A stretch of 64,000 nt of DNA, taken from Syntrophaceae bacterium (GTDB lineage Bacteria > Desulfobacterota > Syntrophia > Syntrophales > Smithellaceae). A program made the position numbers and the translations under genes. Positions 26,670-35,266 of this stretch are shown in pieces (position 1 is the stretch's first letter; each line of letters starts with the position of its first letter). The notes below the pieces were generated by a model. That model was given only the letters and a program-made list of their open reading frames with translations, had not been told where the DNA came from and ran no database searches. The stretch is from positions 144,370 through 208,369 of the forward strand of contig JAGPFA010000001.1 in the NCBI GenBank assembly GCA_018056765.1. The letters are read 5' to 3'.

Positions 26670-27809
26670 TTATTTTTTCAAGCTGTAATAATTCCCCGGT
26701 TGCCTGGCAATAATTCCCTGCAATTCCAATGTCATCAGTTTGCTGAGCACCTCCTGGGCCGGAAGTCCGACGGCTGAAATAATATCATCCGCATGCGCTT
26801 TACCCTGCGCGATAATTTCCGCGATGTCCTTTTGTGCCGCATTAGGCCCATCAAAAGACGCGTTGAGTTGTTTTGCCGCAAAGGCCGATGGCGGAAAAGA
26901 GGCGGCTTTTATCTGCCCCGAGGCTTTTGGCTCAAGCTGCGGAACTATATCTTCAATAATGTCATCGACATTTTCAATCAGCTTTGCTCCCTGTTTGATC
27001 AGGCTGTTTGTGCCGCGCGATGCCGGCGAATCGATCGAGCCGGGAATTGCAAAAACTTCACGCCCTTGTTCGAGTGCCAGCCTGGCTGTAATCAGCGAGC
27101 CGCTTTTTTCGCCGGCCTCCACGACGAGCACGCCGTAGGACATACCGCTGATGATGCGGTTACGGGCAGGAAAGTGATAGGGCAGCGGCTCTGTCCCCGG
27201 GGGGTACTCGGAGATGACCGCGCCGTTTTGGCAGATGGCGCTGAACAATTTTTTATTCTCCGGCGGATAGACAACATCGGGGCCGCTGCCCAAAACTGCA
27301 ATTGTCCGGCCGCCGGCGGACAGAGCTCCACGATGTGAGCAGGTATCAATTCCCCTGGCCATGCCGCTGACGATTGTCACTCCTTTTTGTGCCAATTCAC
27401 GGCTGAAACGTTCGGTAGTGTATCTGCCATAAGTACTGGCCTGCCGCGAACCCACTATCGCCAGATTGATATCCTCCTTTTGCAAAGAGCCCAGAACATA
27501 TAGAAACGGAGGGCTGCCATAGATATTGCGTAATCTGGCAGGATAGAGATCGTCACAAAATGTGATAACCTGAATTCCTGCTTTTTCCAGCGCATCGAGT
27601 TGCCTGGAAATTTTATCCCATTCTTTGAAAGACAAGATGGCTGCCGCCGTCTTTTTTTTGATTCCCGGTATTGACTCCACGGCGGCCCGGGACGCCTCAA
27701 AAACGGCTGATAACGGTGAAAAACGAAGTAGAAGCGCTTGAATGAACTCCGGACCGATTCCTTCAATCGATTTCAACGCAAGCCAATATTTTAATTCTTC
27801 ACGATCCAT
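26670..27809 (-). CDS. dprA: DprA, DNA processing protein
   Basis: RecA-loading, ssDNA-binding protein of natural transformation and recombination. An N-terminal helical (SAM/HhH-like) region contains IEGIGPEFIQALL and ESIPGIKKKTAAAIL. The Rossmann core contains GSRQASTYGRYTTERFS, VSGMARGIDTCSHRGAL, GSGPDVVYPPENK and SGSLITARLALEQGREVFAIPG. A winged-helix domain closes the C-terminus. Length 379 residues. First gene of the dprA-topA-trmFO operon; a TTGACA-like element lies upstream but has a suboptimal partner. Confidence 0.95.
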   Translation of the reverse strand: MDREELKYWLALKSIEGIGPEFIQALLLRFSPLSAVFEASRAAVESIPGIKKKTAAAILSFKEWDKISRQLDALEKAGIQVITFCDDLYPARLRNIYGSPPFLYVLGSLQKEDINLAIVGSRQASTYGRYTTERFSRELAQKGVTIVSGMARGIDTCSHRGALSAGGRTIAVLGSGPDVVYPPENKKLFSAICQNGAVISEYPPGTEPLPYHFPARNRIISGMSYGVLVVEAGEKSGSLITARLALEQGREVFAIPGSIDSPASRGTNSLIKQGAKLIENVDDIIEDIVPQLEPKASGQIKAASFPPSAFAAKQLNASFDGPNAAQKDIAEIIAQGKAHADDIISAVGLPAQEVLSKLMTLELQGIIARQPGNYYSLKK

Positions 27810-27969
27810 ACGCGATTTACATCAAACTTGATAAAACTCATTTAAATGGTGAACGGGAATTCGGAAAGCAAGTTACAACTGGGCCGTTACTTCTGTCAAG
27901 TATTTTAAAATGATTGCTTAAAACGAAGCTTTGCGTTAATAGATCGCAACTGGTTTTCGTGAGGGGTAC

Positions 27970-29706
27970 ATGATTCGGAAAATTATTTATGCCATCGGAA
28001 TGTTCCTGTTCATAGGACTTTGGATAAACGGGGCTGGTGAATTATCCATCGCCGGTGAGGTGGGCGATGAAAGTGTAAAAGCGCGCAGCAGTTTCAATCA
28101 GAATGCAGCTGACCGGCGGCAACTGCCTGTTTTATCAATTTCCCCTCGAGAAATCGATTTAGGAACGATCAAACAGGACGAGGTGTCTTTCGGCGAATTT
28201 GTTTTAAGAAATGTCGCCCCGGGACCGTCTGAAGATATCGTGTGGCAGGCGTCCTGTCCCGAAGGATGGAGCGCGGAAAGCGGAAAAACCATCGAAGGAA
28301 AGGTGACACGAAATCCCGACTATATGCGTGTTGACGTATATTCGAGGGATAATAACGAAAATTATTTTTGGGAGCAGCCGAGGATTTCAAGTTATCGGAT
28401 CCATATTAAAATGGAGGTCGGTTCTCGACAGATTGTGTGTGCCAGAAACATGAAGCCGGGCACCCACCGACTGCCCATAAAGCTTACCTCTACGGGCGGA
28501 CAAAGAACTGTTTTCATTGTTTTCAGCCTTCTTTCCATGCAGGAACCACCGTCCATTGTATTGAGTCCACAGCGTCTGGATCTCGGAATTGAGATGCCCG
28601 GTAAAACAATATCACAAAGAATCGAAGTGACGAATCCCGGGACGGAGATTCTCAAGTGGTCGGTTTTTGTACCCCAGCCGGGCATGATCGAATATACAAG
28701 GGAACTGGCCAAAGAACGATATTATTCCTTTTACAATCCTGATGTGGCCGACGGTGCGAAATATTTACCTCCCGGGCACCTGAAAGACACTTTGGAATTA
28801 GTCGGGAAATGGGTTGGGAAAAACGGATATCCGGTAAGCGCGGGGACCGCAGGGGCGATAAAATTTCATTTCCAGGGGACAGGAGTGAGCTTTTATTTAA
28901 AACAGCCATCAGGGGAGGAGAGCTCAGCATGCTATTTGGATGATGAGAGGATTTATCTTGGCGAGACATTGCCCGGCAGGGAGGACCAAAGTGAACTGGT
29001 CACAATTCGTGGGCTTGCCGACACGTCACATAATATTTCCATTGTTGTCAAGCAAGGCACATTGGAACCTGAGGGTGTCAAAATATTCGGCAGAGAAATT
29101 AAAAGAGGGCCCAAAGGCTGGATTACAGTTTATCCTGTCTCGGGAACCACAGGCAATGAAATAGATTACGTTAACGTAAAAGTTGATACTTCATATCTGA
29201 ATCCGGGAAATTATGGTGAGCAGATAACTTTCAAAACAAATGTGGGGAATAAAGTTGCAGAAGTCTATATTGATGTCGCAAGCGACAGCATGCCCAAAGT
29301 AATAGATATTTACCTGTATACTAAAAATAACGACTATCTGTTTACAGCCGATCCGCAAGGTGAAGCAAGGCGTCTGATACAGTACGGGTATGTGAAGCAG
29401 GGCATTGCGTTTCGCCTTTTTCCACCTCAAACTGCCGGCACAACACCCTTTCATCGCTGGTTCCATCCAGGAAACAATGACCATTACTATCATCATGAGC
29501 GTGAGGGGGGAGGCAAGAAACTCGACGAATATGTCTATGAAGGTGTCATCGGTAATATTGCCACATCCCGTCTGACGAACACCCGTGCACTTTACCGCTG
29601 GTTTAATCCCACGACGAAAACCCACTATTATTCTACTGAGACCGCCCAAGCCACAAGTAGCCGCAAGGGGTACAGATTTGAAGGAATAGCCGGCTATGTC
29701 AGATGA
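27970..29706 (+). CDS. Exported protein with Ig-like regions and DUF5648 C-terminus
   Basis: A 578-residue protein with a signal peptide (about residues 1-28). Two immunoglobulin-like strands patterns (ISPREIDLGTI and LSPQRLDLGIEMPGKTISQRIEVTNPG) suggest ASPM/BACON-type folds, and the middle part carries a jelly-roll-like GTGVSFYLKQP region. The C-terminus (about 450-578) has the DUF5648 pattern of Trp-Phe-His and Tyr-Tyr repeats (HRWFHPGNNDHYYHH, YRWFNPTTKTHYYSTE, GYRFEGIAGYV). Family members are secreted and often surface-associated. No specific function is known. Confidence 0.75.
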   Translation: MIRKIIYAIGMFLFIGLWINGAGELSIAGEVGDESVKARSSFNQNAADRRQLPVLSISPREIDLGTIKQDEVSFGEFVLRNVAPGPSEDIVWQASCPEGWSAESGKTIEGKVTRNPDYMRVDVYSRDNNENYFWEQPRISSYRIHIKMEVGSRQIVCARNMKPGTHRLPIKLTSTGGQRTVFIVFSLLSMQEPPSIVLSPQRLDLGIEMPGKTISQRIEVTNPGTEILKWSVFVPQPGMIEYTRELAKERYYSFYNPDVADGAKYLPPGHLKDTLELVGKWVGKNGYPVSAGTAGAIKFHFQGTGVSFYLKQPSGEESSACYLDDERIYLGETLPGREDQSELVTIRGLADTSHNISIVVKQGTLEPEGVKIFGREIKRGPKGWITVYPVSGTTGNEIDYVNVKVDTSYLNPGNYGEQITFKTNVGNKVAEVYIDVASDSMPKVIDIYLYTKNNDYLFTADPQGEARRLIQYGYVKQGIAFRLFPPQTAGTTPFHRWFHPGNNDHYYHHEREGGGKKLDEYVYEGVIGNIATSRLTNTRALYRWFNPTTKTHYYSTETAQATSSRKGYRFEGIAGYVR

Positions 29707-29732
29707 AAAATAACCAGGCGCTAATCTGAACC

Positions 29733-29761
29733 TTGACAAATAAGGGAAGAGGGGGTATTAG
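29733..29761 (+). promoter_or_regulatory. Sigma-70 promoter of the tRNA operon
   Basis: TTGACA (29733-29738) and TATTAG (29756-29761) are separated by exactly 17 bases. The predicted start near 29769 lies about 22 bases before tRNA-Arg(TCT). It is a strong housekeeping promoter fitting a stable-RNA operon. Confidence 0.8.
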
Positions 29762-29790
29762 GCTTTCTCTTTTTGGTGCAAGCACAGATT

Positions 29791-29867
<77 letters not shown>

Positions 29868-29877
29868 GGGCGATAAT

Positions 29878-29955
29878 GGTGGGTGTAGCTCAATTGGTTA
29901 GAGTGCCGGGTTGTGGCCCCGGAGGTTGAGGGTTCAAGTCCCTTCACTCACCCCA
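29878..29955 (+). tRNA. tRNA-His (anticodon GTG)
   Basis: A 78-base cloverleaf with encoded CCA. The anticodon loop is TTGTGGC. The extra 5' G (position -1, base 29878) opposite C73 is the identity element of bacterial tRNA-His and is encoded. The acceptor stem GTGGGTG pairs with CACTCAC with one G-T wobble. Confidence 0.96.
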
Positions 29956-29974
29956 TTTGAATGCTTTAAATTAC

Positions 29975-30051
29975 GCGCCCGTAGCTCAGCCGGATAGAGT
30001 CGCAGACTTCGAATCTGTTGGTCGTAGGTTCGAATCCTACCGGGCGTGCCA
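29975..30051 (+). tRNA. tRNA-Arg (anticodon TCG)
   Basis: A 77-base cloverleaf with encoded CCA. Acceptor GCGCCCG pairs with CGGGCGT (terminal G-T wobble), anticodon stem GCAGA/TCTGT, loop CTTCGAA giving TCG, which reads CGA/CGG codons. The T-arm GTAGG-TTCGAAT-CCTAC is perfect. Most bacteria read CGA with an inosine-modified ACG tRNA, so a separate TCG species is a lineage feature. Confidence 0.94.
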
Positions 30052-30111
30052 ATATTGCAGCAATGCCCCTGAAGCAGGACACGATGTGCGCGCACCAGGA
30101 AACGGGAAAAA

Positions 30112-30187
30112 GGGCCCTTAGCTCAGCTGGTAGAGCAACTGACTCTTAATCAGTGGGTCGCCGGTTCGAACCCGGCAGGGCTCACCA
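30112..30187 (+). tRNA. tRNA-Lys (anticodon CTT)
   Basis: A 76-base cloverleaf with encoded CCA. Acceptor GGGCCCT pairs with AGGGCTC (one wobble), anticodon stem ACTGA/TCAGT, loop CTCTTAA giving CTT for AAG codons. Last gene of the tRNA operon; an intrinsic terminator follows within 10 bases. Confidence 0.96.
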
Positions 30188-30195
30188 AATAAATC

Positions 30196-30233
30196 AAGGG
30201 GTTAGGCGATTTGTCCTAACCCCTTGCTTTTTG
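30196..30233 (+). terminator. Intrinsic terminator of the tRNA operon
   Basis: A perfect 11-base-pair stem AAGGGGTTAGG/CCTAACCCCTT (30196-30206 and 30215-30225) with an 8-base loop is followed by GCTTTTTG. It ends the four-tRNA transcript. Confidence 0.93.
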
Positions 30234-30380
30234 ATTGCCAACCTGTAGCTGACTCTTTATGTTTTGTGCTCTGAAGCAGAATCTTAAACATCAGACAATT
30301 TAACAAACGGCGAATATCGGGAAACTCTTGAAGGTCATGCCTGCTTTTCCGGTTTTAACTCGCCGTCATATTTTTGAAAA

Positions 30381-31046
30381 TCAACTCCTCCTTTTTTCGG
30401 CGAATTTCGAAGCCCTGCCCGTCGGTGGCTTTTGCAGGCGAGCTTTGGGATTTTGCCCGTTATTCACAACCTGTGGTTTCTGGATTGTGCGTGGTTTTGT
30501 CTTATAGTTTTGCCGGACTTTCGGTGCTTCACGGCGGGGTGCCGGTTTGAGAGCCGCTTTTGCACTCAGGCGAGCGCGAGGATTGTATTTGTGAACATTC
30601 CACTTTCTTTTCACCTCCCAATGCCTGTCGGTATGCCATTTATACCAGTTTGCGTGAAGTCTGTGATAGGGGATTTTCTCATAATTCCATATATGACCGT
30701 GCCAGGTGCGTTTTTTGAAGTTTCCCCTCCAGCCTGGGTATACATGGGCATAGAAAGCCGGTGTAGAGCTGTAGAAAGCCCAGCCACGATCATAATCACG
30801 TGAGCGGTACCATCGACCCTCCCAGGGGCGCCACCACCACCCGTTCCAGAAAAATAAGTCAACGTCAATGTCGGGGGCGGCATAGACCGAATCAGTATCG
30901 GGAATTGCGACCACCACCGGCGGCAGGGTGAATAAAATAGGCGGGGGCAGGGGGATGCTCACATGGATACTGACTGCGGCCATGGCTTGTGACGGGACAA
31001 TTGCAAGTAAAATCCACAAGAAAACTGCACTGGTAATTTTTTTCAT
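30381..31046 (-). CDS. Exported Trp/Tyr-rich protein with basic C-terminus
   Basis: A 221-residue protein with a signal peptide (about residues 1-23, ending AMA). After a Pro-rich stretch, residues about 62-135 are rich in Trp, Tyr, Arg and His (FFWNGWWWRPWEGRWYRSRD and similar), resembling the short exported YXWGXW/DUF3300-like proteins of Proteobacteria. The C-terminal third is Lys/Arg/Pro-rich and probably disordered. A perfect AAGGAGG site precedes the ATG. Function unknown; a cell-surface or periplasmic location is likely. Confidence 0.7.
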   Translation of the reverse strand: MKKITSAVFLWILLAIVPSQAMAAVSIHVSIPLPPPILFTLPPVVVAIPDTDSVYAAPDIDVDLFFWNGWWWRPWEGRWYRSRDYDRGWAFYSSTPAFYAHVYPGWRGNFKKRTWHGHIWNYEKIPYHRLHANWYKWHTDRHWEVKRKWNVHKYNPRARLSAKAALKPAPRREAPKVRQNYKTKPRTIQKPQVVNNGQNPKARLQKPPTGRASKFAEKRRS

Positions 31047-31699
31047 TTTGACCTCCTTAAATTATGTGTCTTTAAACTGTCTTTCGCGTTCATTTTAATC
31101 TTTCTTCCGTGTTGCCTTTTACTTGCCTATGAGCACAGGTTGTGCCAAAACTTATTATAAGTTGTAACTATTGATAATTACTGATAAAATACAATTTATG
31201 ATATACAATTTCGCAAATTTAAAGAGATGTGGCGGGAAATAAAGAACCACTTAAAGTTACAGATGGGGATAAAGTATCCGCATGTGTTTGCGCGAAAGAA
31301 AGGATGATACTGAGATAAGTTGCTTCACAGAATCGATTTATAATTTGTGGGTAAGAGGCACTTGTGTTTTCTTTTTGAGAAAGATGCAACACCACAGGTA
31401 ATTTTTTACAGGTACGGCCCAAAACAGTTGAGTTATGATTATCATTAATTGGAGTCAGGGGTGACATTTTTATTAAGTGCAGAAGGGTAAAATGTATAAC
31501 AGGCCAAGAAGCTCTTGACATCCATAAAGGCCTTTTCTATATTGCGATTCAAATCGTTAATTTCATGCAACAGGAATCGACATGTTTTTTGTCGGGCTCT
31601 CCGGTTGGTTTTCGCAAAAAGATGATGTGCCTGTCTAAAACTTATGTGAGAATTCCGATAATCCAAATCCTGTAATATGAGGAGAAGCAGAAATTTGCC
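31047..31699. other. Non-coding stretch between divergent genes
   Basis: About 650 AT-rich bases without a convincing gene. Short frames on the - strand (for example 31219-31521 and 31445-31666) have no ribosome site and no recognisable domain. The promoters of the exported Trp/Tyr-rich protein gene and of the DUF4388 gene should lie here; a sigma-28-like candidate is at 31636-31661. No strong hairpin or known riboswitch was seen. Confidence 0.5.
31636..31661 (+). promoter_or_regulatory. Possible sigma-28-like promoter of the DUF4388 gene
   Basis: TAAAACTT (31636-31643) and TCCGATAA (31654-31661) resemble the FliA consensus, with the -10 matching seven of eight positions, but the spacer is N10, one short. 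Predicted start is about 30 bases before the ATG at 31700. The AT-rich context makes a chance match possible. Confidence 0.35.
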
Positions 31700-32878
31700 A
31701 TGAGTGATAATATTGTGTTTTCCGGAAGTTTGCTTTTTTTGTCACTTGCGGATGTCTTTCAACTTCTGGGGGGCAATCACTGCACTGGAAAATTAACCCT
31801 GCACAGCAAGTACAGCCCGGACATGGGTGTGGTTTATTTTGCAGAGGGAAACCCTGTAAAAGCATTTTGGGGGAAACTTCGTGGAATCAAAGCAATTTAT
31901 GGTCTCTTCGGATGGACCGATGGTAAATATTTTTTTTCCGAAGGTGATCATAATACACTCGATGCGGATATTGCTAAACCAATGATGGAGATCGTTCTGG
32001 AGGCCTCGCGAAGGTTGGATGATGGGGAAATAGTAAGGATCGGGCCGGACAATTTATATCATTTAGATGTGCATGAGGCGGATGGCGACGGTGGACACAT
32101 GCCGTATCTGTTGCCTCTCAAGGGGCCACCGGTTGACTATCTTTATGTGATGGGTGATTATGTCTATTCGGACGGTGCCGTTATCGTCAAAGAGGGTGAA
32201 TACGGTAAATGGCTGTGGGTTATATCCGAGGGAACGGTAAAAATTGTGAGGGAGACGAACAGGGGGCTTGTGACCCTGGCCAGGCTGGGAGAAGGCTGTT
32301 TTATCGGGGCGGTCAGATCTCTTATTTACGGCAAACCGCACGGACGCAGCGCAACAGCCATCGCCGAAGGGGATGTCCACCTGAGTATCCTGGATACGGA
32401 AATTCTCCATCGGGAGTTTTTGTCTTTATCGGAAAATTTTCGAAAGCTCCTTTTGAGTCTGGACAACAGGCTCAGACCGATAAATGACAATGCGGTGGAT
32501 GCGTACCTGGAAAAATTTTCCAGAGCACTTCCCGAAGAGAGGTTTGTTGACGAGAGATTTCAATCCAACACAGATCTGTTTATTATCAGGGAAGGAACGG
32601 CCGACATCATTGGCAAGGGACCACACGGTGATGTACACCTTCTTTCACTGGGAGTTGATGACGTGTTTGGAAAAATTCCGTTTATGGGCTTTGGGCACGA
32701 GCCCCTGGCTGCGTATGTCATGACGACCGAATCATTTGAGGCTGATCTTATCGATACGACGGCACTTCAGCGGGAGTACAACAATTTGTCTCACACTTTT
32801 CGAAATTTTGTTTTCGGTACGGCGACGAATATCTCGATGACAACAAAATTGTTTTACCAGTTGCTAAGTAAAGAGTAA
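31700..32878 (+). CDS. DUF4388 protein with two cyclic-nucleotide-binding-like domains
   Basis: A 392-residue protein. The N-terminal ~115 residues match the DUF4388 (PatA-like) pattern: FSGSLLFLSLADVFQLLGGNHCTGKLTL, then GVVYFAEGNPVKAFWG. Two cNMP-binding folds follow (about 145-265 and 270-385). The first keeps GRSATAIAE, like the phosphate-binding R-x-A motif, but the usual FGE triplet is degenerate (FIG); the second is more divergent. No output domain such as a DNA-binding helix is present. Likely a signalling adaptor; ligand unknown. A GAGGAG site lies 15 bases upstream. Confidence 0.75.
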   Translation: MSDNIVFSGSLLFLSLADVFQLLGGNHCTGKLTLHSKYSPDMGVVYFAEGNPVKAFWGKLRGIKAIYGLFGWTDGKYFFSEGDHNTLDADIAKPMMEIVLEASRRLDDGEIVRIGPDNLYHLDVHEADGDGGHMPYLLPLKGPPVDYLYVMGDYVYSDGAVIVKEGEYGKWLWVISEGTVKIVRETNRGLVTLARLGEGCFIGAVRSLIYGKPHGRSATAIAEGDVHLSILDTEILHREFLSLSENFRKLLLSLDNRLRPINDNAVDAYLEKFSRALPEERFVDERFQSNTDLFIIREGTADIIGKGPHGDVHLLSLGVDDVFGKIPFMGFGHEPLAAYVMTTESFEADLIDTTALQREYNNLSHTFRNFVFGTATNISMTTKLFYQLLSKE

Positions 32879-33148
32879 AAGACGGAAAACCCAAAAAGAG
32901 GTATGCGAACATTGTGCAGAGATTCAATATATTTTATACACACCCGCGGCGAAAATATTTAATTCGATAAAGCAAAAAGCATTTTTTAGCTTTACCCGAT
33001 GAGAAGGGAGAACAATGCCGGCTTTCAGAACATGCAGGTTTCACCGGATGAATCAATATCCTGAGGTAACAAAAAGGAGAAACAATCAGCCTTCATCAAT
33101 GGAGTTGATGGGCGAGACGAAATCAGCTGATCTTTATCGGAGGAGCAT

Positions 33149-33847
33149 ATGAAGCCAGGATGGCTCAGGCGCTTGCAAACAACATATCGTGCAAAGAGAA
33201 TCAGTGATGAGCTTATTTCTCAGATCGGCAACACACTGAAAGACAATCCGCAGTTATCGATCGAAGAAGCATTAGGAGTCATTGATAAAAACAAAACAAT
33301 ATTCTTTCCCGGTGAGGAAAGCAGGCCGGCGGACCTGAAAACACTCTTTGCCTCTATCGTGTGGAAAACGTATAGATGCAATTATCCTACAAGCACACAC
33401 TCAGCGCCGGATGAATATCGTGATGTTGTTTTCCGGGCGGCATATAGCTACCTCAGTCGCCCAAAGGCAGATGAAGGAAGAAATGTTCCAGACATCGATT
33501 GTCCGAAAAAAGCCCCAAGCCGACTAATTTGGAGACGCCCTGCGCTTGCTGCCGCGGCAACCATGATCATTGCTGTTCTCGGAGGCATTCTCTTTTTTGA
33601 ACCAAACGTGTTGTTCATGGAACAGGTACATGTTCCGGGTTTTATTCAAACAAGAAACACTAAATACAACGGATATATAGCCGATGCCCGCGAAACTCGG
33701 GCACTGATTGATAAAAATATATATCGGAAAGGCGACCAGCTGGATCAGGAGGGAAAATATGTGCTAAAAAGTATTTATCCCCAGTATATTGTCATCGAGG
33801 AGAAAAAAGACAAAAAGGACTTCATCGTGCATTTGCATAATAAATAA
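33149..33847 (+). CDS. Single-pass membrane protein with T2SS GspB/PilP-like tail
   Basis: A 232-residue protein preceded by a GGAGGAG site. Residues 1-128 are cytoplasmic-type sequence of unknown family; a membrane helix spans about 131-150 (PALAAAATMIIAVLGGILFF). The outer tail (about 170-230) reads YIADARETRALIDKNIYRKGDQLDQEGKYVLKSIYPQYIVIEE, the pattern of the short beta domain in GspB, PilP and related inner-membrane secretion proteins. No other type II secretion or pilus genes are adjacent, so its system is unclear. Confidence 0.5.
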   Translation: MKPGWLRRLQTTYRAKRISDELISQIGNTLKDNPQLSIEEALGVIDKNKTIFFPGEESRPADLKTLFASIVWKTYRCNYPTSTHSAPDEYRDVVFRAAYSYLSRPKADEGRNVPDIDCPKKAPSRLIWRRPALAAAATMIIAVLGGILFFEPNVLFMEQVHVPGFIQTRNTKYNGYIADARETRALIDKNIYRKGDQLDQEGKYVLKSIYPQYIVIEEKKDKKDFIVHLHNK

Positions 33848-33884
33848 CGAATTCCTGCAAAGATCATAATAAATCCACCACAGA

Positions 33885-35219
33885 TCACTCCCCTGTGTGT
33901 CTGGCGGCGGTGGTCTTTCCCCGCTGTTCATCAACGAAGCAAACGATCACAATGGCTATGAAAAATAGAAATGAACAGACCAGGATCGCCTGTTCGAGAC
34001 CCAGGACAGCCTGAAGCAGGCCCACGCCCATGAGGCCGAAAATCGCTGACAGTCGGTTGGTGAAACTCCAAAGGCCGAAAAATTCTCCCGCCTTTGTATC
34101 AGGTGAAAAAAGGCCGACCATGGCGCGGCAGGCGGACTGAGTGGAGCCGAGACCAAGGCCCGCAACGGAACCAATGAAAAGAAAAACATGCTCAGTCTTA
34201 AGTGGTAGCCCCAGCAGGTTGCCGGCTATGGTGGTCAGAGGTTTGACCTTGTAGATCATGGTGATTGTGATGACCCAGAGAATGAGCGTCACGATGAACG
34301 TTTGTTTCGCCTTCCAGCGGTCCTGAAGGATGCCGAAAAAAAATGCGCCGGCCGCCGCCGTCAATTGAGTCAGGACAAACATTAAAATCTGCGTCAGGGG
34401 AGACCATTTTATGACCTGGTCACCATAGATAAAGGCGAAAGCAATGACGATGGAAAGTCCGGCATAGGCGAAGAAAAAAGAGGTGAGCAGGATCAGGAGG
34501 TCTTTGTAGTCTCTGACGTTTTTAATAGTTTGATGCAGCCTTTTGAAACCTATCGTAAGATAACTCTCGTTTTGGGGGATCTTTCTGGAGGGGCTTTGTT
34601 CCTTTACCCACAAAAAGGTCGGAATGGCGGCAACCAGGAAGAAAAGCCCTGTTGCAGGACCGACGAGCCTCAGGTTGGCAAAGTTTTCCAATGTATAGAC
34701 TCCTGCGCCGAGTCCGAAAATAACAATTGCCGTTGATGCAAGACCGCCAAAGTAGCCCAGACCCCAGGCGTAGCCGGAAATTTTGCCCAGCTCCTCGGGA
34801 GGGCCAAGTCCCGGCAGGAAGCTCGAGACAAAAGCTTCGCTGTAGGAGAAACCTACATTGGAAAGAATGATAAGCAGCATGCCAAGGACGATATAACCGG
34901 GATGAACAAAATAAAGGGCTGCTGTAGTTATCACGGTTAACAGGCAGCTGCCCAGGAGAAAGGTCTTTTTTTGTCCCGTGAAATCCATCACGGCGCCGAA
35001 AAAAGGAGCGGACAAAAGAACGATGAGGTAACTTATGGAAAGGGAAACGCTCCACAAGAGGTTGCCCAGACGGTATTCGGGGCCATCACCGACAATGATC
35101 CGGGGAAAGATAATGCAAAATACAACTGTAATGATGACAGTTGTGTAGGACGAGTTGGCAAAGTCAAACATCGCCCAGCCGAAAAGTTCTTTACCGGATG
35201 CTCTATTTATCTTCGTCAT
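33885..35219 (-). CDS. MFS transporter, UMF1 (Atg22-like) family
   Basis: A 444-residue protein with about twelve membrane helices. The N-terminal motif WAMFDFANSSYTTVIITVVF is a hallmark of the UMF1 family, and GAVMDFTGQKKTFL matches the MFS loop 2-3 motif. The C-terminal half has GLGLGSTQSACRAMVGLFSPDTKAGEFFG-type sequence, also typical of UMF1 proteins. The bacterial substrate is not established; yeast Atg22 exports amino acids from the vacuole. It is transcribed away from 33149 and toward it tail to tail. Confidence 0.88.
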   Translation of the reverse strand: MTKINRASGKELFGWAMFDFANSSYTTVIITVVFCIIFPRIIVGDGPEYRLGNLLWSVSLSISYLIVLLSAPFFGAVMDFTGQKKTFLLGSCLLTVITTAALYFVHPGYIVLGMLLIILSNVGFSYSEAFVSSFLPGLGPPEELGKISGYAWGLGYFGGLASTAIVIFGLGAGVYTLENFANLRLVGPATGLFFLVAAIPTFLWVKEQSPSRKIPQNESYLTIGFKRLHQTIKNVRDYKDLLILLTSFFFAYAGLSIVIAFAFIYGDQVIKWSPLTQILMFVLTQLTAAAGAFFFGILQDRWKAKQTFIVTLILWVITITMIYKVKPLTTIAGNLLGLPLKTEHVFLFIGSVAGLGLGSTQSACRAMVGLFSPDTKAGEFFGLWSFTNRLSAIFGLMGVGLLQAVLGLEQAILVCSFLFFIAIVIVCFVDEQRGKTTAARHTGE

Positions 35220-35266
35220 CGTATTTTAATATCTTTCCGAAATGCAGGTTCAAGGTCAAAATAAAA

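Noticed and set aside
27895..27935. GCAAAGC motif on the - strand between dprA and 27970 as a c-di-GMP riboswitch
   Set aside because: It lies upstream of the probable dprA promoter, and the other conserved parts of the GEMM motif are missing.
31219..31666. Two short - strand frames in the 31.0-31.7 kb gap
   Set aside because: No ribosome site, no recognisable domain, AT-rich low-quality composition; probably chance.
32968..33000. TAAAGCAA followed by CCCGAT as a sigma-28 promoter before 33149
   Set aside because: The spacer is far too long (about 20 bases) and the -10 is weak.
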